Origin: Anaeramoeba flamelloides
Lineage: Eukaryota; Metamonada; Anaeramoebidae
Assembly: GCA_027625915.1 (NCBI GenBank)
Contig: JANTQA010000063.1
Location: 2,232,001-2,296,000, forward strand
Direction: 5' to 3'
DNA length: 64,000 bases
Shown here: one piece after another, positions 35,103 through 45,052 of the stretch
Layout: each line of letters begins with the position of its first letter
How positions within the stretch are numbered: position 1 is the stretch's first letter
Translations under genes and position numbers: made by a program
The notes under the pieces: generated by a model
What the model was told of the DNA's origin: nothing
Seen by the model: the letters and a program-made list of their open reading frames with translations, nothing else
Database searches by the model: none

Positions 35103-35837
35103 GAATTAATATGGTTCTAGTTAAATATTTTTTTTTTTAAAAACTTTTTATTGAATTTACAATTATTTTTTTTTTTTTTTTTTGTAAAAAAACGAGTTAA
35201 AAAATCTTCCTATTGGCATAATAATAATAGAATGATCTTTTTTCCCATCTATTTTTAATGAATCACATTAAAAAACCGAATAAATTTTGTTATTTTTTTT
35301 TTTTTTTATTAATTGTAAATATTATTTTTTATATGATGGTTTTGATATAATATATCCTTTTAATTTGAAGTTTTTTCTTTTTAGAAATAAATTAAAGTTT
35401 TGGAAAAAATTAATTTATTATAATTCCTTTTTTATATTTTAATCATTATTTCAAAAATATTGACTTATCAAAAATAATAAATTAAATAAAAAAAATACTT
35501 TTTCTTCAGTTTTCAAATATAACCATTAATGAACCATATTAATAATGCACTTTTAAAGAATTCTAAACAAGTGAATTCCTATTATTTTATCAATTATGAA
35601 ATTAAAATCGAAGACTAAAAAAATATCTATCTTGATTTTTGAAATTTCCAAATTGACTTTATATTTATATACTTTCTATCAAAAATAATAACAATAATAT
35701 TTATTTATAAATCGAAATATTCACCCAAAATCTTAATATACTCTATTAATTTTCTTAATTTCTAATTCGTGTTAAAGAGATTAGTTTACAAATTTTAATT
35801 AACTAATTTATAAAAAAAAATAAAAATCAAAACACAG
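35103..35837. other. 3' flank of the RGS-DUF547 gene
   Basis: T-rich stretches that may serve as the 3' end region. An old family A end (ATTTCAAAAATATTGACTTA) lies near 35448-35600. No gene seen. Confidence 0.4.
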
Positions 35838-36244
35838 GTACAAAAAGTGATGTCTTATTAGTTTAAATTTTTTTAACTAAATTTTTCATTTTTCCAAAAA
35901 CTATAAAACGTTTTCAATGTGCTCTGACTAGGTACAGGTTTCTTGTTAACAAACTTGAGGTATCCAATAGCAATAAATACAATTTAATGAAAGAATAAAA
36001 ATATTTTGTGGTTGTTTTTATTTTTTGATTTCTGAAAATTTTTTTCGATTTTTAAATTTCTGTTTCTTCCCCAAACATTTTTATTCTATTATTAAATCGA
36101 AATTTTTTTTTTTGTTATTAAAAACCTCAGGTTTTTTAACAAGAAACCTCTCCCATTGGGGTGTATAGGAAAATTTTTATAGTTTTTGGAAAAATGACAA
36201 ATTTAGTAAAAAAACTTAAAATATTAAGACACCACTTTTTGTAC
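35838..36244. mobile_element. Family H fold-back element
   Basis: Inverted arms of about 120 bp: GTACAAAAAGTGATGTCTTA at the left and TAAGACACCACTTTTTGTAC at the right, with CCAAAAACTATAAAA and TTTCTTGTTAACAAACTTGA inverted further in. A loop of about 160 bp separates the arms. No coding capacity; single copy here. Confidence 0.75.
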
Positions 36245-36544
36245 ATGCAAAGTAAAAGAATAATAAATAAATAAATAAAGTTGAAATAATAAATAAAGTA
36301 AAATTGTTAATGATTGAAAGAAAGAGATTGTTTTGATCTAAAAAAGGAAATTTTTCTTTGGGCTAATGAAAATTTTTAATAATAAGGGTATACCAATATC
36401 TACTTTTCGAGAAAAAGATAATTTAGATGTTAATTTTTTTTTATATAATAGTTACATAAAAATCCTTTTTTTTCATTAAAGAAAAAAAAAATAAAAAGGT
36501 ATATAATACTTTAAAGGGGGGAGGGGGGGATAATACAGAAAAAG

Positions 36545-36775
36545 GTTACAGTTTGATAAAATATCAAAATTTAAAAGTTCTAAATAAATTTAGTTCCAAT
36601 TTCAAGATAAAAACTTTCAAGGAATTTTAAGATAGAAATAATCTAAATTAAGGTACAAAATTTGGATTCTTGTAAAATAATTTTTAAAAAAAATTTATAT
36701 ATTTTGATCCGTAATTTATGAAGATTTTATATCTTAAATTTCATTGAAAGTTTGTATATTATGGGTGAAACTGAC
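36545..36775. mobile_element. Family C MITE, degenerate copy
   Basis: It keeps AAATTAAGGTACAAAATTTG in the middle and GGGTGAAACTGACA at the right end, against TACAGTTTG at the left. Strongly diverged. Confidence 0.5.
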
Positions 36776-36928
36776 AAAAAGTGGAAATAAAAACTTTTTT
36801 TCTAGTAACATAAAATCTCTTTTAAATAGATAATTAAACACATTATACCTGCTTAAATTATTGGAATGGGGTTTATACATTAACAAAAATAAAGATAATA
36901 TAGATATTTTGGAGAAAACAACTTTAGA

Positions 36929-37125
36929 AATAGTATCAACGTTTTAGACACAAACTTCGACGAAAATTAATACAAATAAATTTTCAAAATTAAGGTGTGA
37001 AATTCAGATTTTAGTAAAATAATTTGAAAAAAAAAAAAAATTCCAAAAATTTGTACCTTAATTGGAGATTTTTGTATACCGTAAATTTTGTTGAAAGTTT
37101 TTGTCTTTAAAGTAGATCCTATTGC
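36929..37125. mobile_element. Family C MITE, degenerate copy
   Basis: GACACAAACTTCGACGAAAA at the left and GTTGAAAGTTTTTGTCTTTA at the right are inverted, around the family core AAATTCAGATTTTAGTAAAA. The outer CAGT ends are eroded. It lies 150 bp from the preceding degenerate copy. Confidence 0.5.
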
Positions 37126-38989
37126 AATAAAAATTAATTTCTAATTACGCTTTTTAAATTCGATATCAAGAAATAAAACAAATTTTCACCATTAATACTT
37201 GACAATTTCTAATAATAATAAAAAAAAAAAAAAAAACAAATGTGATAGTAGCTGAGAGTATCAATAATCCATTCATAATAAATTGGTAATCATGTATTGA
37301 GATGAAAACACCCCAATTATTAAGATATAATGTAATTGTTATTTGTGAAAATCTCAAAAACAATTTATCTTTGGTAAGTTCAGTAAAGTAAAAAATATGG
37401 AAATGTTTGATTTTTCAAAATTCTGACTCTAATTTGACAATTTAGGGCTATTTTCAAAGAAATTATTTATCAAAAATATCTTGAAACAATTTTTCAATAA
37501 ATTGTTTTTAGAAAAATATTTTTATTTTTTATTTTTATTAGGAAATAAATATTTTTTTTTTTTATTTAATTTCCAAAATTTTTTCATAGTGGTTTGATTA
37601 ATTTCCCTATTTTTTTTTATAGATTTTTACTTTTCTTTTAAAAATGAAATAAAAAATACCTTTTTAGACTTTATATTTATTTTACAAACCAACTAAAATC
37701 AAATATTACAAATAAAGATGAGTAAAATCATGAGGGGAAAAATGAAAATAAATCTATAAATAATGAGAAAAAATGTATATAATTGTTTTATGTGAATTTT
37801 AGGTCAATTTTTCTCTCATTGGTTGTTATTTTCTCAAATAAACCTGGTAAGTAAAGATTATTCATCAATGTTCATAAAGGAAAAATGTTTCTTTAATTTA
37901 AATAATAAAAAAAAAGAAAAAAAAAGGGAACTTTAAACCTTTTCAATTGGTATTTAACTTGTGAAAAGTATAAATTATTCATCTACAAATGATTAATTCA
38001 AACTAGGAAGATTTATACTCAAAAGAAATACAAAAAATTAGAATAATTGGAAAATTTTTACCTAATTTATTATTCACTCAAAAGTATTGAGTAAAAATTT
38101 TGTTGATTAAACACATTATCAAATAATTTGTTAGTTTGAGCTTTTAGTTTATCAAGAATACATTTAACAGTAACATAACACCCGAATTCTCTCGATAAAA
38201 CCCGATCTTTTTTTTTTATTATCATTCTCCTAATACAACACCAAACTAATATTCATTCTTATATCTAATATCAACTCAATTTTATAATTGGTCTTATTGA
38301 TCTGTTTTTGAAACTTTGAAATTATGATGTAAATTTGTTTAATTCTTTTTGTTATTTTTCTCACATTTTTTGAAATTTTTACTCCAATAGGTGAAAAATT
38401 TTTCAATTTTTTTTGAAATTTTTGTTAAATTTTATAGTTTTTTTTCATTTTTTGTCAAGAGACCTTAAAAATTATTTCAATTTTTTAAAATATAAAAATT
38501 TGGCATTTGAACCTTCATTTTAGTGTTTCTTTTACAGAAGAGAAATATATATAGCCAAAATCATTATTACTTAGGGTTTATTTTCAGTTTTTTTAATTAT
38601 TTAAAGTGTTAAGCATTTAATAAAAAACGAAAAATTGCATTTTATTAAGAACACTGTTAAGCATGTACGTACAGATTATTTTCGGCAACACTAGTTATTG
38701 GCAAGTTAACTAACAAGTATTAAAAAGATAATATTTATGTAATAATGTCACTAACATATCATCATATTTAAGATATAGTTGGATAAACACCTCACGATCA
38801 TGAAAAAATTTTATCAAAAAAAAAAATTAAACATTTACTAATTTTTCACTTTTTGATAATTTCTCTGATGATAAACACTATTGGTTTATAAAATATCTTG
38901 GATCAAAAATTATTTTCAAAGATATTTAACAATTATAGTTCGAAAATCCAATTTTCCATGCTCTATTGAGATTTTTTTCAAATTTAATA
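37126..38989. other. Intergenic, nothing recognised
   Basis: AT-rich, with a run of GAAATTTTT-like words at 38370-38450. No gene, RNA or clear repeat was found. Confidence 0.4.
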
Positions 38990-40130
38990 GTGAAAAATTC
39001 CAAATATTTTTATTTTCACAGTCAAGAGGTTATAATCATATCTTTGAAAACAATTTGAATTTAATAAATATCTTTCAAACGGGTAATAAATTATTTTGAG
39101 GATTAAAGAATTATTTATTGATATTAATTGAAAATAATATTTTGTTTTTGATTTTCTCGTTAGGTTTTTTTTACTTTTTGAAATAAACCGAAAATTTAAT
39201 AAATTTTCGGTTTATTTCAAAAAGTAAAAAAAACTACTGTTAGATTTTTCAGAATTTAAAAGAATTGAGTAAAATCTATTATTTTTATCTACTCGAATGA
39301 ATTCTGGAAAACCTAGTTAGGTTTTCTTGAGTTTTCTGTTTATTTGGAAAATTGATAGATTTTCATTAGGTTTTTTGAGGTTTTCTTTTTTATTTGTGAA
39401 GTGGCCTAGGTTTTTTTGAAGTTTATGTTTTATTTGTGAAGTTTTCTAGGTTTTTTTTACTTTAGAAATAAACAGAAAATTTATTAAAATTTTCTGTTTA
39501 TTTCTAAAGTTAAAAAAAACCTAACGAAAATCTATTGATTTTCCAAATAAATTGAAAACTCAAAAAAACCAAACGAAAATCGATAAATTTTACTAATAAA
39601 ACAGAAAACCTCAAGAAAACCTTGGCAGGTTTTCCAGAATTCATTCGAGTGGATAAAAATAATAGATTTTACTCAATTCTTTTGATTTCTGGAAAATCGA
39701 CTTTAGTTTTTTTTTGATTTTCAAAATAAAAAGGAAATTTTTGAAATTTTCTTTTAATTTCAAAAATTAAAAAAAAGCTAGGCACTTGACGGACATTCAC
39801 AATTATTATAGAAAGAAATTTTTTTTCTCTATTTCAGTTTTATTAGGTGAGTACAATGTTTTCAAAACTAATCGTTATTGTCTATTAAAATAAATATTTT
39901 CAAGTTGAATTAAACCAAAATTCATCCTTTTATTTATTTGTAATTTTTTAACCGAAAAATACCCATTTTTTCTCAATTAGAGACTTTTAAAAATCGTGGT
40001 TATACTAACAACAATAAATATAATAGTCTCATGAATTTAAAGTTCTAGAATTTTGATTATATTGTGAATAAACCTTATAGTCAAGAATGAAATGGTAAGG
40101 AATGAATGAGTTTTGTCTAAATTAACTTTT
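38990..40130 (+). mobile_element. Family G fold-back element with nested hairpins, best copy
   Basis: Three almost perfect hairpins lie at 39163-39234, 39447-39522 and 39709-39780, each with a 30-35 bp stem built on TTTCGGTTTATTTC- or TTTCTGTTTATTTC-type arms flanked by AGGTTTTTTTTACTTT. A wider inverted repeat pairs 39241-39313 with 39629-39700 (AATTGAGTAAAATCTATTAT and its complement). Flanking sequence to 40130 matches copy 1 at 22050-22920. No coding capacity. Confidence 0.7.
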
Positions 40131-40866
40131 TTTTTTTTAAATTTTATTTTTTAATGTGAGTGCTGTCAAAAGTAATAAGTAATTTTAATAATATTTCGTT
40201 TTAAAGTCACCCACAACTTTTATTCAAACTGTTAATAGATGAGATAGGAATTATTTTGAATACTCTCTTAAAAACCTTTTGAACAACCGTTTTTTTAAAA
40301 AAGACAAAAATAAAAATTATACTAAAGGAAAAACCATCTCTCCAAAAAGATCATGAATTTTACACTTTTTCAAACACTTTTAACGTTGTAAAGATTTGTC
40401 AAAGTAAAAAAGCTTGGCAAAATTAAAGAGATTTTTCGTAATGGAATTTGAAATAATGCCAGGAATAAAATACCAATTGACTACTTTGGTTTAATTCTTG
40501 ATCACCACTTTCGTTTCTAATTCTTTATTAACCACAAATTCAAAGAACTCAAACATCAAAAAAAGGAAGAAAAAAATAAAAAGAGAAAACAAATTACAGT
40601 TTTTATTTCAAAACCCTATTCAATTAAAAAGAAAGGAAAAGGAAAAATGAAAGATAAAAGAAAATGGAAACGAAGAGAAAAGTGCTTGTCATATCTTCTT
40701 CACTAATCATTCGCGAAATTTCTTGGCTTATTTCATTTTTTTCTATAATTTTGAAAGTTTAAATTTCCAAAAAAAACAAATTTTTCGGGTCTTTGGTTTT
40801 ACAGACATTCTGTTCCTTTAAACAATTCCCTACCAACCAAAACAAAAAAAATCTGATTTGTCAAAA
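40131..40866. other. Upstream region of the TPR gene
   Basis: The last 400 bases turn purine- and C-rich and look like a promoter and 5' untranslated region. TTGGTTTTACAG near 40792-40803 could be the acceptor of a 5' UTR intron; this is speculative. Confidence 0.35.
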
Positions 40867-41976
40867 ATGAATACCTCTTTTGAAGTCTCAAAGGAACTGA
40901 CGCGTCTTGGCAAACTGCTCTACAAAGATATGAAATTTGGAGAGGCGATCTTTGTTTTTGATACCTCCGTTGAAATTAATCCGCTGAACACAGACTCGTA
41001 TCGCGAATTGGGTCGGCTCTATATCGAGACAGGGAACTTTGATCTCGCTGAGAAGACGCTGCTTCGATCCCTGCAATTGGATCCATCAAACTTGGGAACG
41101 ATCAATTCGCTGGTGATGCTGTTTGTTTTCATGTGCAAAAAGAAAAGCTTACACAAGATCTTGCTCCACTCGATCAAAATCGAGCCGAACGATCCGTCTC
41201 CACACCTGAAAATCACGACGATGCTGATGTTCTCGAACAAATTTAACGAGGCCTTTGCAATTACGGACAAGGTGCTTGAGTTTGATCCGACAAACTACAT
41301 TGCGCATTGCAACTGCGGCGTCATCCACATGAAGCTGGGGCGAATTGAAAAGGCGATCAGCTCCTTCAATTTGGCCATCGACAACAGCCCCAACTATTGC
41401 CTTGCTTGGCTGCACCTGTCTGCGCTGCAGTTCCACTTGGGGCAACTTGAGGAGGCGAACAAGTGTCTTCTCGAAGTCTTCGAGACCGTCACGCTTGTTG
41501 TCCAAAAGGATTTTTATTTTGGCCACTTGGCGATCAAGTATGACGAAAAGGATTTCTTTGTCCGATACTGGAACTCGGAGCTGTTTTTTAACCCGGGGCT
41601 CGGGCTCACCATTTTGGAAGACTTCAAGGCCCTCGACGAAAATTTCCCCACAATAACCTTCAAAGACTTGACAGAAAAATTCCTACACCAGCCACAGGAC
41701 GCAGAGTGGTTCTTTGAAATGGGCAAAACCGCCTTCTCCAGAGGTTGGTTTAGCTTGGCCTTGGAATACTTTGCAAACGTGGAAGGCAAGAAGGCAATCA
41801 GACAAGAGTTTCGGGTCGATCTTCAAAAGACGACCAAATTCTTTGTTGATGCAATTGAAAAAAATGTAAAGCCTTCAGAAAGAAAAAGGCAGATCCTGAA
41901 CGAAACACTTGCTTCCTCACAAAAAAAAAGAAGAGGCCACACACTCTCAATGCTTCAAAAAACATCAAATAATTAA
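40867..41976 (+). CDS. TPR-repeat protein
   Basis: A single-exon protein of 369 residues from ATG 40867; an in-frame TAA 48 bases upstream closes the frame. Tandem 34-residue tetratricopeptide repeats cover residues about 14-207: LGKLLYKDMKFGEAIFVFD, then SYRELGRLYIETGNFDLAEK, weaker units around 76-143, then CGVIHMKLGRIEKAISSF and LHLSALQFHLGQLEEANK. Another lies near 281-308 (FFEMGKTAFSRGWFSLALEY). The tail is basic (QKKRRGH). TPR arrays are protein-binding scaffolds; without a catalytic domain the complex cannot be named, but chaperone, APC/C, intraflagellar or O-GlcNAc-transferase-like contexts are typical. The gene is clearly richer in G/C, especially at third positions, than neighbouring genes. 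That may reflect high expression, biased gene conversion or a different origin. Confidence 0.8.
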   Translation: MNTSFEVSKELTRLGKLLYKDMKFGEAIFVFDTSVEINPLNTDSYRELGRLYIETGNFDLAEKTLLRSLQLDPSNLGTINSLVMLFVFMCKKKSLHKILLHSIKIEPNDPSPHLKITTMLMFSNKFNEAFAITDKVLEFDPTNYIAHCNCGVIHMKLGRIEKAISSFNLAIDNSPNYCLAWLHLSALQFHLGQLEEANKCLLEVFETVTLVVQKDFYFGHLAIKYDEKDFFVRYWNSELFFNPGLGLTILEDFKALDENFPTITFKDLTEKFLHQPQDAEWFFEMGKTAFSRGWFSLALEYFANVEGKKAIRQEFRVDLQKTTKFFVDAIEKNVKPSERKRQILNETLASSQKKRRGHTLSMLQKTSNN

Positions 41977-42339
41977 TTTGAAGGTTGAAATACTTTTTTT
42001 TTCATTCTTATTTCTTTATAATTGGAAATAAAAATTATTTATTTTTTTTTTTCAAATGCACACATTGTATTTGTCATTAGATTGTGTTTCTTAAGATTGA
42101 ATTCAAACAAACATATACATGACATGATTTATATTTTTTTCATATAAAATTAAAGTTTTTTTACAAAATACGGAAAAACAACAAATTGGGGGGGAAAAAA
42201 AAAAAAATTGAATTTAGTTATATTTATAACTACTAAATTCAATTTTTCATTCTGGAAAAAAATTTTCAAACGGAAAAACATTTGAAAAATCGGTTTTGGT
42301 TGTAAAATGGTAGTGAAAAGGAAAATTTTCCAAATTATT
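41977..42339. other. 3' flank of the TPR gene, nothing recognised
   Basis: T- and A-rich sequence including GGGGGGGAAAA-like runs near 42187-42206. A small inverted repeat on TTGAATTTAGTT at 42209-42245 could form a hairpin. Confidence 0.4.
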
Positions 42340-42790
42340 TTTTTACTTATTGTTCACTGATCCACTGAAGATATAAACCCCAATTCAAAATTTTTAACAC
42401 ACCAAAATTCGATTTGTGAAAAAAAAAACTTATTTAATCAATTAAAGAAGAAATACCAAATTAGAACCATTAACTAATTGAAATGTTAACACTTGTTTAT
42501 AAATTACAATACTCACAAAACAATAAATAAATAATTATCAATACAAATAAATCTAGGGTGTGTTAAAAATTTTGGAGAGAGCAAAACAAAAAAATACATT
42601 AGTAAATTTGTTGAAATTCTATTAGGAATATTGATCGATCAAATGGTTAGATACTACCAACTAATTTTATTTGAGTTCTTCCATTTATAACAATTCGACT
42701 TTAACATAATATCGATGGTTGAAAAAAATTTTTGATCCAACGAAACAAATTACGTAATTCAAACAATGAAATGAAAACAAAAACTAAAAG
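42340..42790 (+). repeat. Repeat M, copy 2
   Basis: It aligns in reverse complement with 53300-53900 over about 450 bp, including ATTATCAATACAAATAAAT and GTTGAAATTCTATTAGGAAT. Its right half also matches 33270-33460. Class unknown. Confidence 0.55.
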
Positions 42791-44324
42791 ATGAAAAAAT
42801 GATTTTCATAACTTACAAAAATCAAAATTTTCTCAAATTTGAATGAAATTGTATTATTACAATTGTTTGGAACGTTTTATCTGTGTGGAAAATTATGAAT
42901 TTTAGTTTATTAAACAGAAATTCCACAAACTTGATTAAGAACTATTGTTAAAATCCTAAAGCCAATTTCACATGAAGGGAAAAAGCCCAGCATCAAAAAA
43001 TCCGAAAAAGCCACTTTAACTAAAGGTTTACAATTAAATCTCAAATTTGTTAAATTGAACTTTGCTTAAATTTTGGTTTTATGTGTTGTTTTGAATTCTA
43101 TTTGGATTACAATAATCAATTGAATTTTGGAGTTGGTTTTTGTTTTTTAAAATTAACAAAAAAAAAGAAATTAAAAAATATTTTAAAATGAGTACATTTA
43201 TTACTGTTTTACAATTAAAATTGAATTAACAATTTTTTTCCATTTGCCAATTTTTTTACAAAATGGTTAATAAAGGTTTAATTTTTTTATGAGATTAACA
43301 TGTGGAAAAAAATTAAATTTAATAAAAAAACTTAAAAAATAAATACACATGCTTTTAATACTGTATTTCAATACCGAAGAGTTTAATTAAATTTCAAAAA
43401 TTGCAATTTTCAATTGATTTAAAAAGATTTTGTGTGTTTTTTTATTTTCAGAGAATTGAAAAAATAAACTCTTGTTCACAAATGTTGACTCATTTTAGAA
43501 TGAAATTGGTGGTTGTTTTGTTGAGTTTTATCACAAATTAATCTCAAAAAATCTCATTATTTTTTTAAATTTTTTGTATTTTATTTTTAATTTTTGCTTT
43601 TCTTTTTCTAATATTTAATCTTTTCTTTTTGTTTTTAAATTATCTAAACCTAGTTGAAAAAAAAAACAAACGATCTAATAAAATAATAACAAATAGTATG
43701 AAAATTAAGGCTTTTTGATAAATTTTCAACTGTATATATTTATTTGTAAAAAATCTTCAATAATACTTTTTTTTTTACTTTGAAATTTTAGTAATTAATG
43801 AGAATATAACACCCATTTCAAAAATTGCGATTTAGATTTTTTATTATAGTTAATTTGATTTTTTTCTAATTTTTAAAATACCAAATCTTCATGAATACTT
43901 TCCAACTATCCGATCAAGTTAAAACATTTTTATTAACTATATTCGAGTTGAAATGAGTTGAATACCTTTTCAAATTTTATCATAACAACCTGATCCATAT
44001 TACCCTCCAATTATTAAGATTGTTTGGACAATTTTTGTCTTCTTTTTATTCTTCATGTTTTTATATCTTCTTATTTTCTTTATATTAAACAAAAAGTTAA
44101 ACTAGAGATTAGAGGTTTTTGTTTAATAGATCACCAGAAAGAATCAAATTGTTCTTTTCTTCTTCATTGTGTAACTGTTGGGAGAGAATTCCTTCATTTA
44201 AAACAAAATTAACAATCATTGATTTAATACATTTTTTGAAGATTTTTTTTGTTTGGTTGTAATATCCAAGAGAGATTTTATATTTTGTTAAAAAAAAATA
44301 ATAATAAAAATTTTATTTTCAACA
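42791..44324. other. Intergenic with a family A fragment
   Basis: Nothing coding recognised. 43464-43700 begins ATAAACTCTTGTTCACAAAT followed by GTTGACTCATTTTAGAATG, a family A terminus with a decayed interior. A similar end occurs at 43808. Confidence 0.45.
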
Positions 44325-44640
44325 ACAAACAAATTCACGGCTTTTATAAAATTACAGGTCTTTCGAACCTTTCAAACACTTGGGGGGGCACTTTTTATAA
44401 ACCTTCCAACCATTTTCTAAATTATTGAAAGAGGGGGACTATGTAGAAGTGTTTGGTATTGTATAATTCAGGGGATTTTTTGTTATGTGGATTAAACAAT
44501 ATAATGTTGATTTTTTATCTCGATAATGTGGATTATACAGTTTTATGATTTTCTCAAACTAAAGTTATATTAATCACGATTTCTTGAATATCATCCCAAT
44601 TTTATATTGTATATCTTGATTATCTAGGTTAACAACATAA
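44325..44640 (-). mobile_element. Element F relative, partial, reverse
   Basis: Contains the TTTCAAACACTT/GGGGGG block that matches 25990-26080 in reverse complement, and then TTAATCACGATTTCTTGAAT and TATCTTGATTATCT units like the element F tandem array. Confidence 0.45.
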
Positions 44641-45052
44641 CATCTCATTACCTCCTTGTATTTTCAGGATTTTTATTATATTCATCAATCGATTCGAAAT
44701 TAATTGGTTTGATTACTTTCTAAATATAAATTGAGATAAGAATTAAATAATTATGATTATTCATCAATATAACGAAAAAAAAAAAAAAAAAAATTAATAA
44801 ATATTTTATTTTCAAATAAATAAAATGGTTTTTAAAGCTGATTTAAAAATATTTTATGTTATTTTCTAACACATTAAAAATAAACTATTAAAAAAAAATG
44901 TTTTTAGAAAGGTACAATTTACAATTTTTGTATACGGTTAATAAAATAATTCTCTTTAAGTTTGTTAACCTTAGTGAACATTTTTGTAAACTATTTTCTT
45001 ATACCTTTTTAAAATGGGTTTATTGGATAATTAATATTTTAGTTCAATATTA
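44641..45052. other. 3' flank of the RCC1-BTB gene
   Basis: AT-rich sequence with an 18-base A run near 44775-44792. Nothing recognised. Confidence 0.4.
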
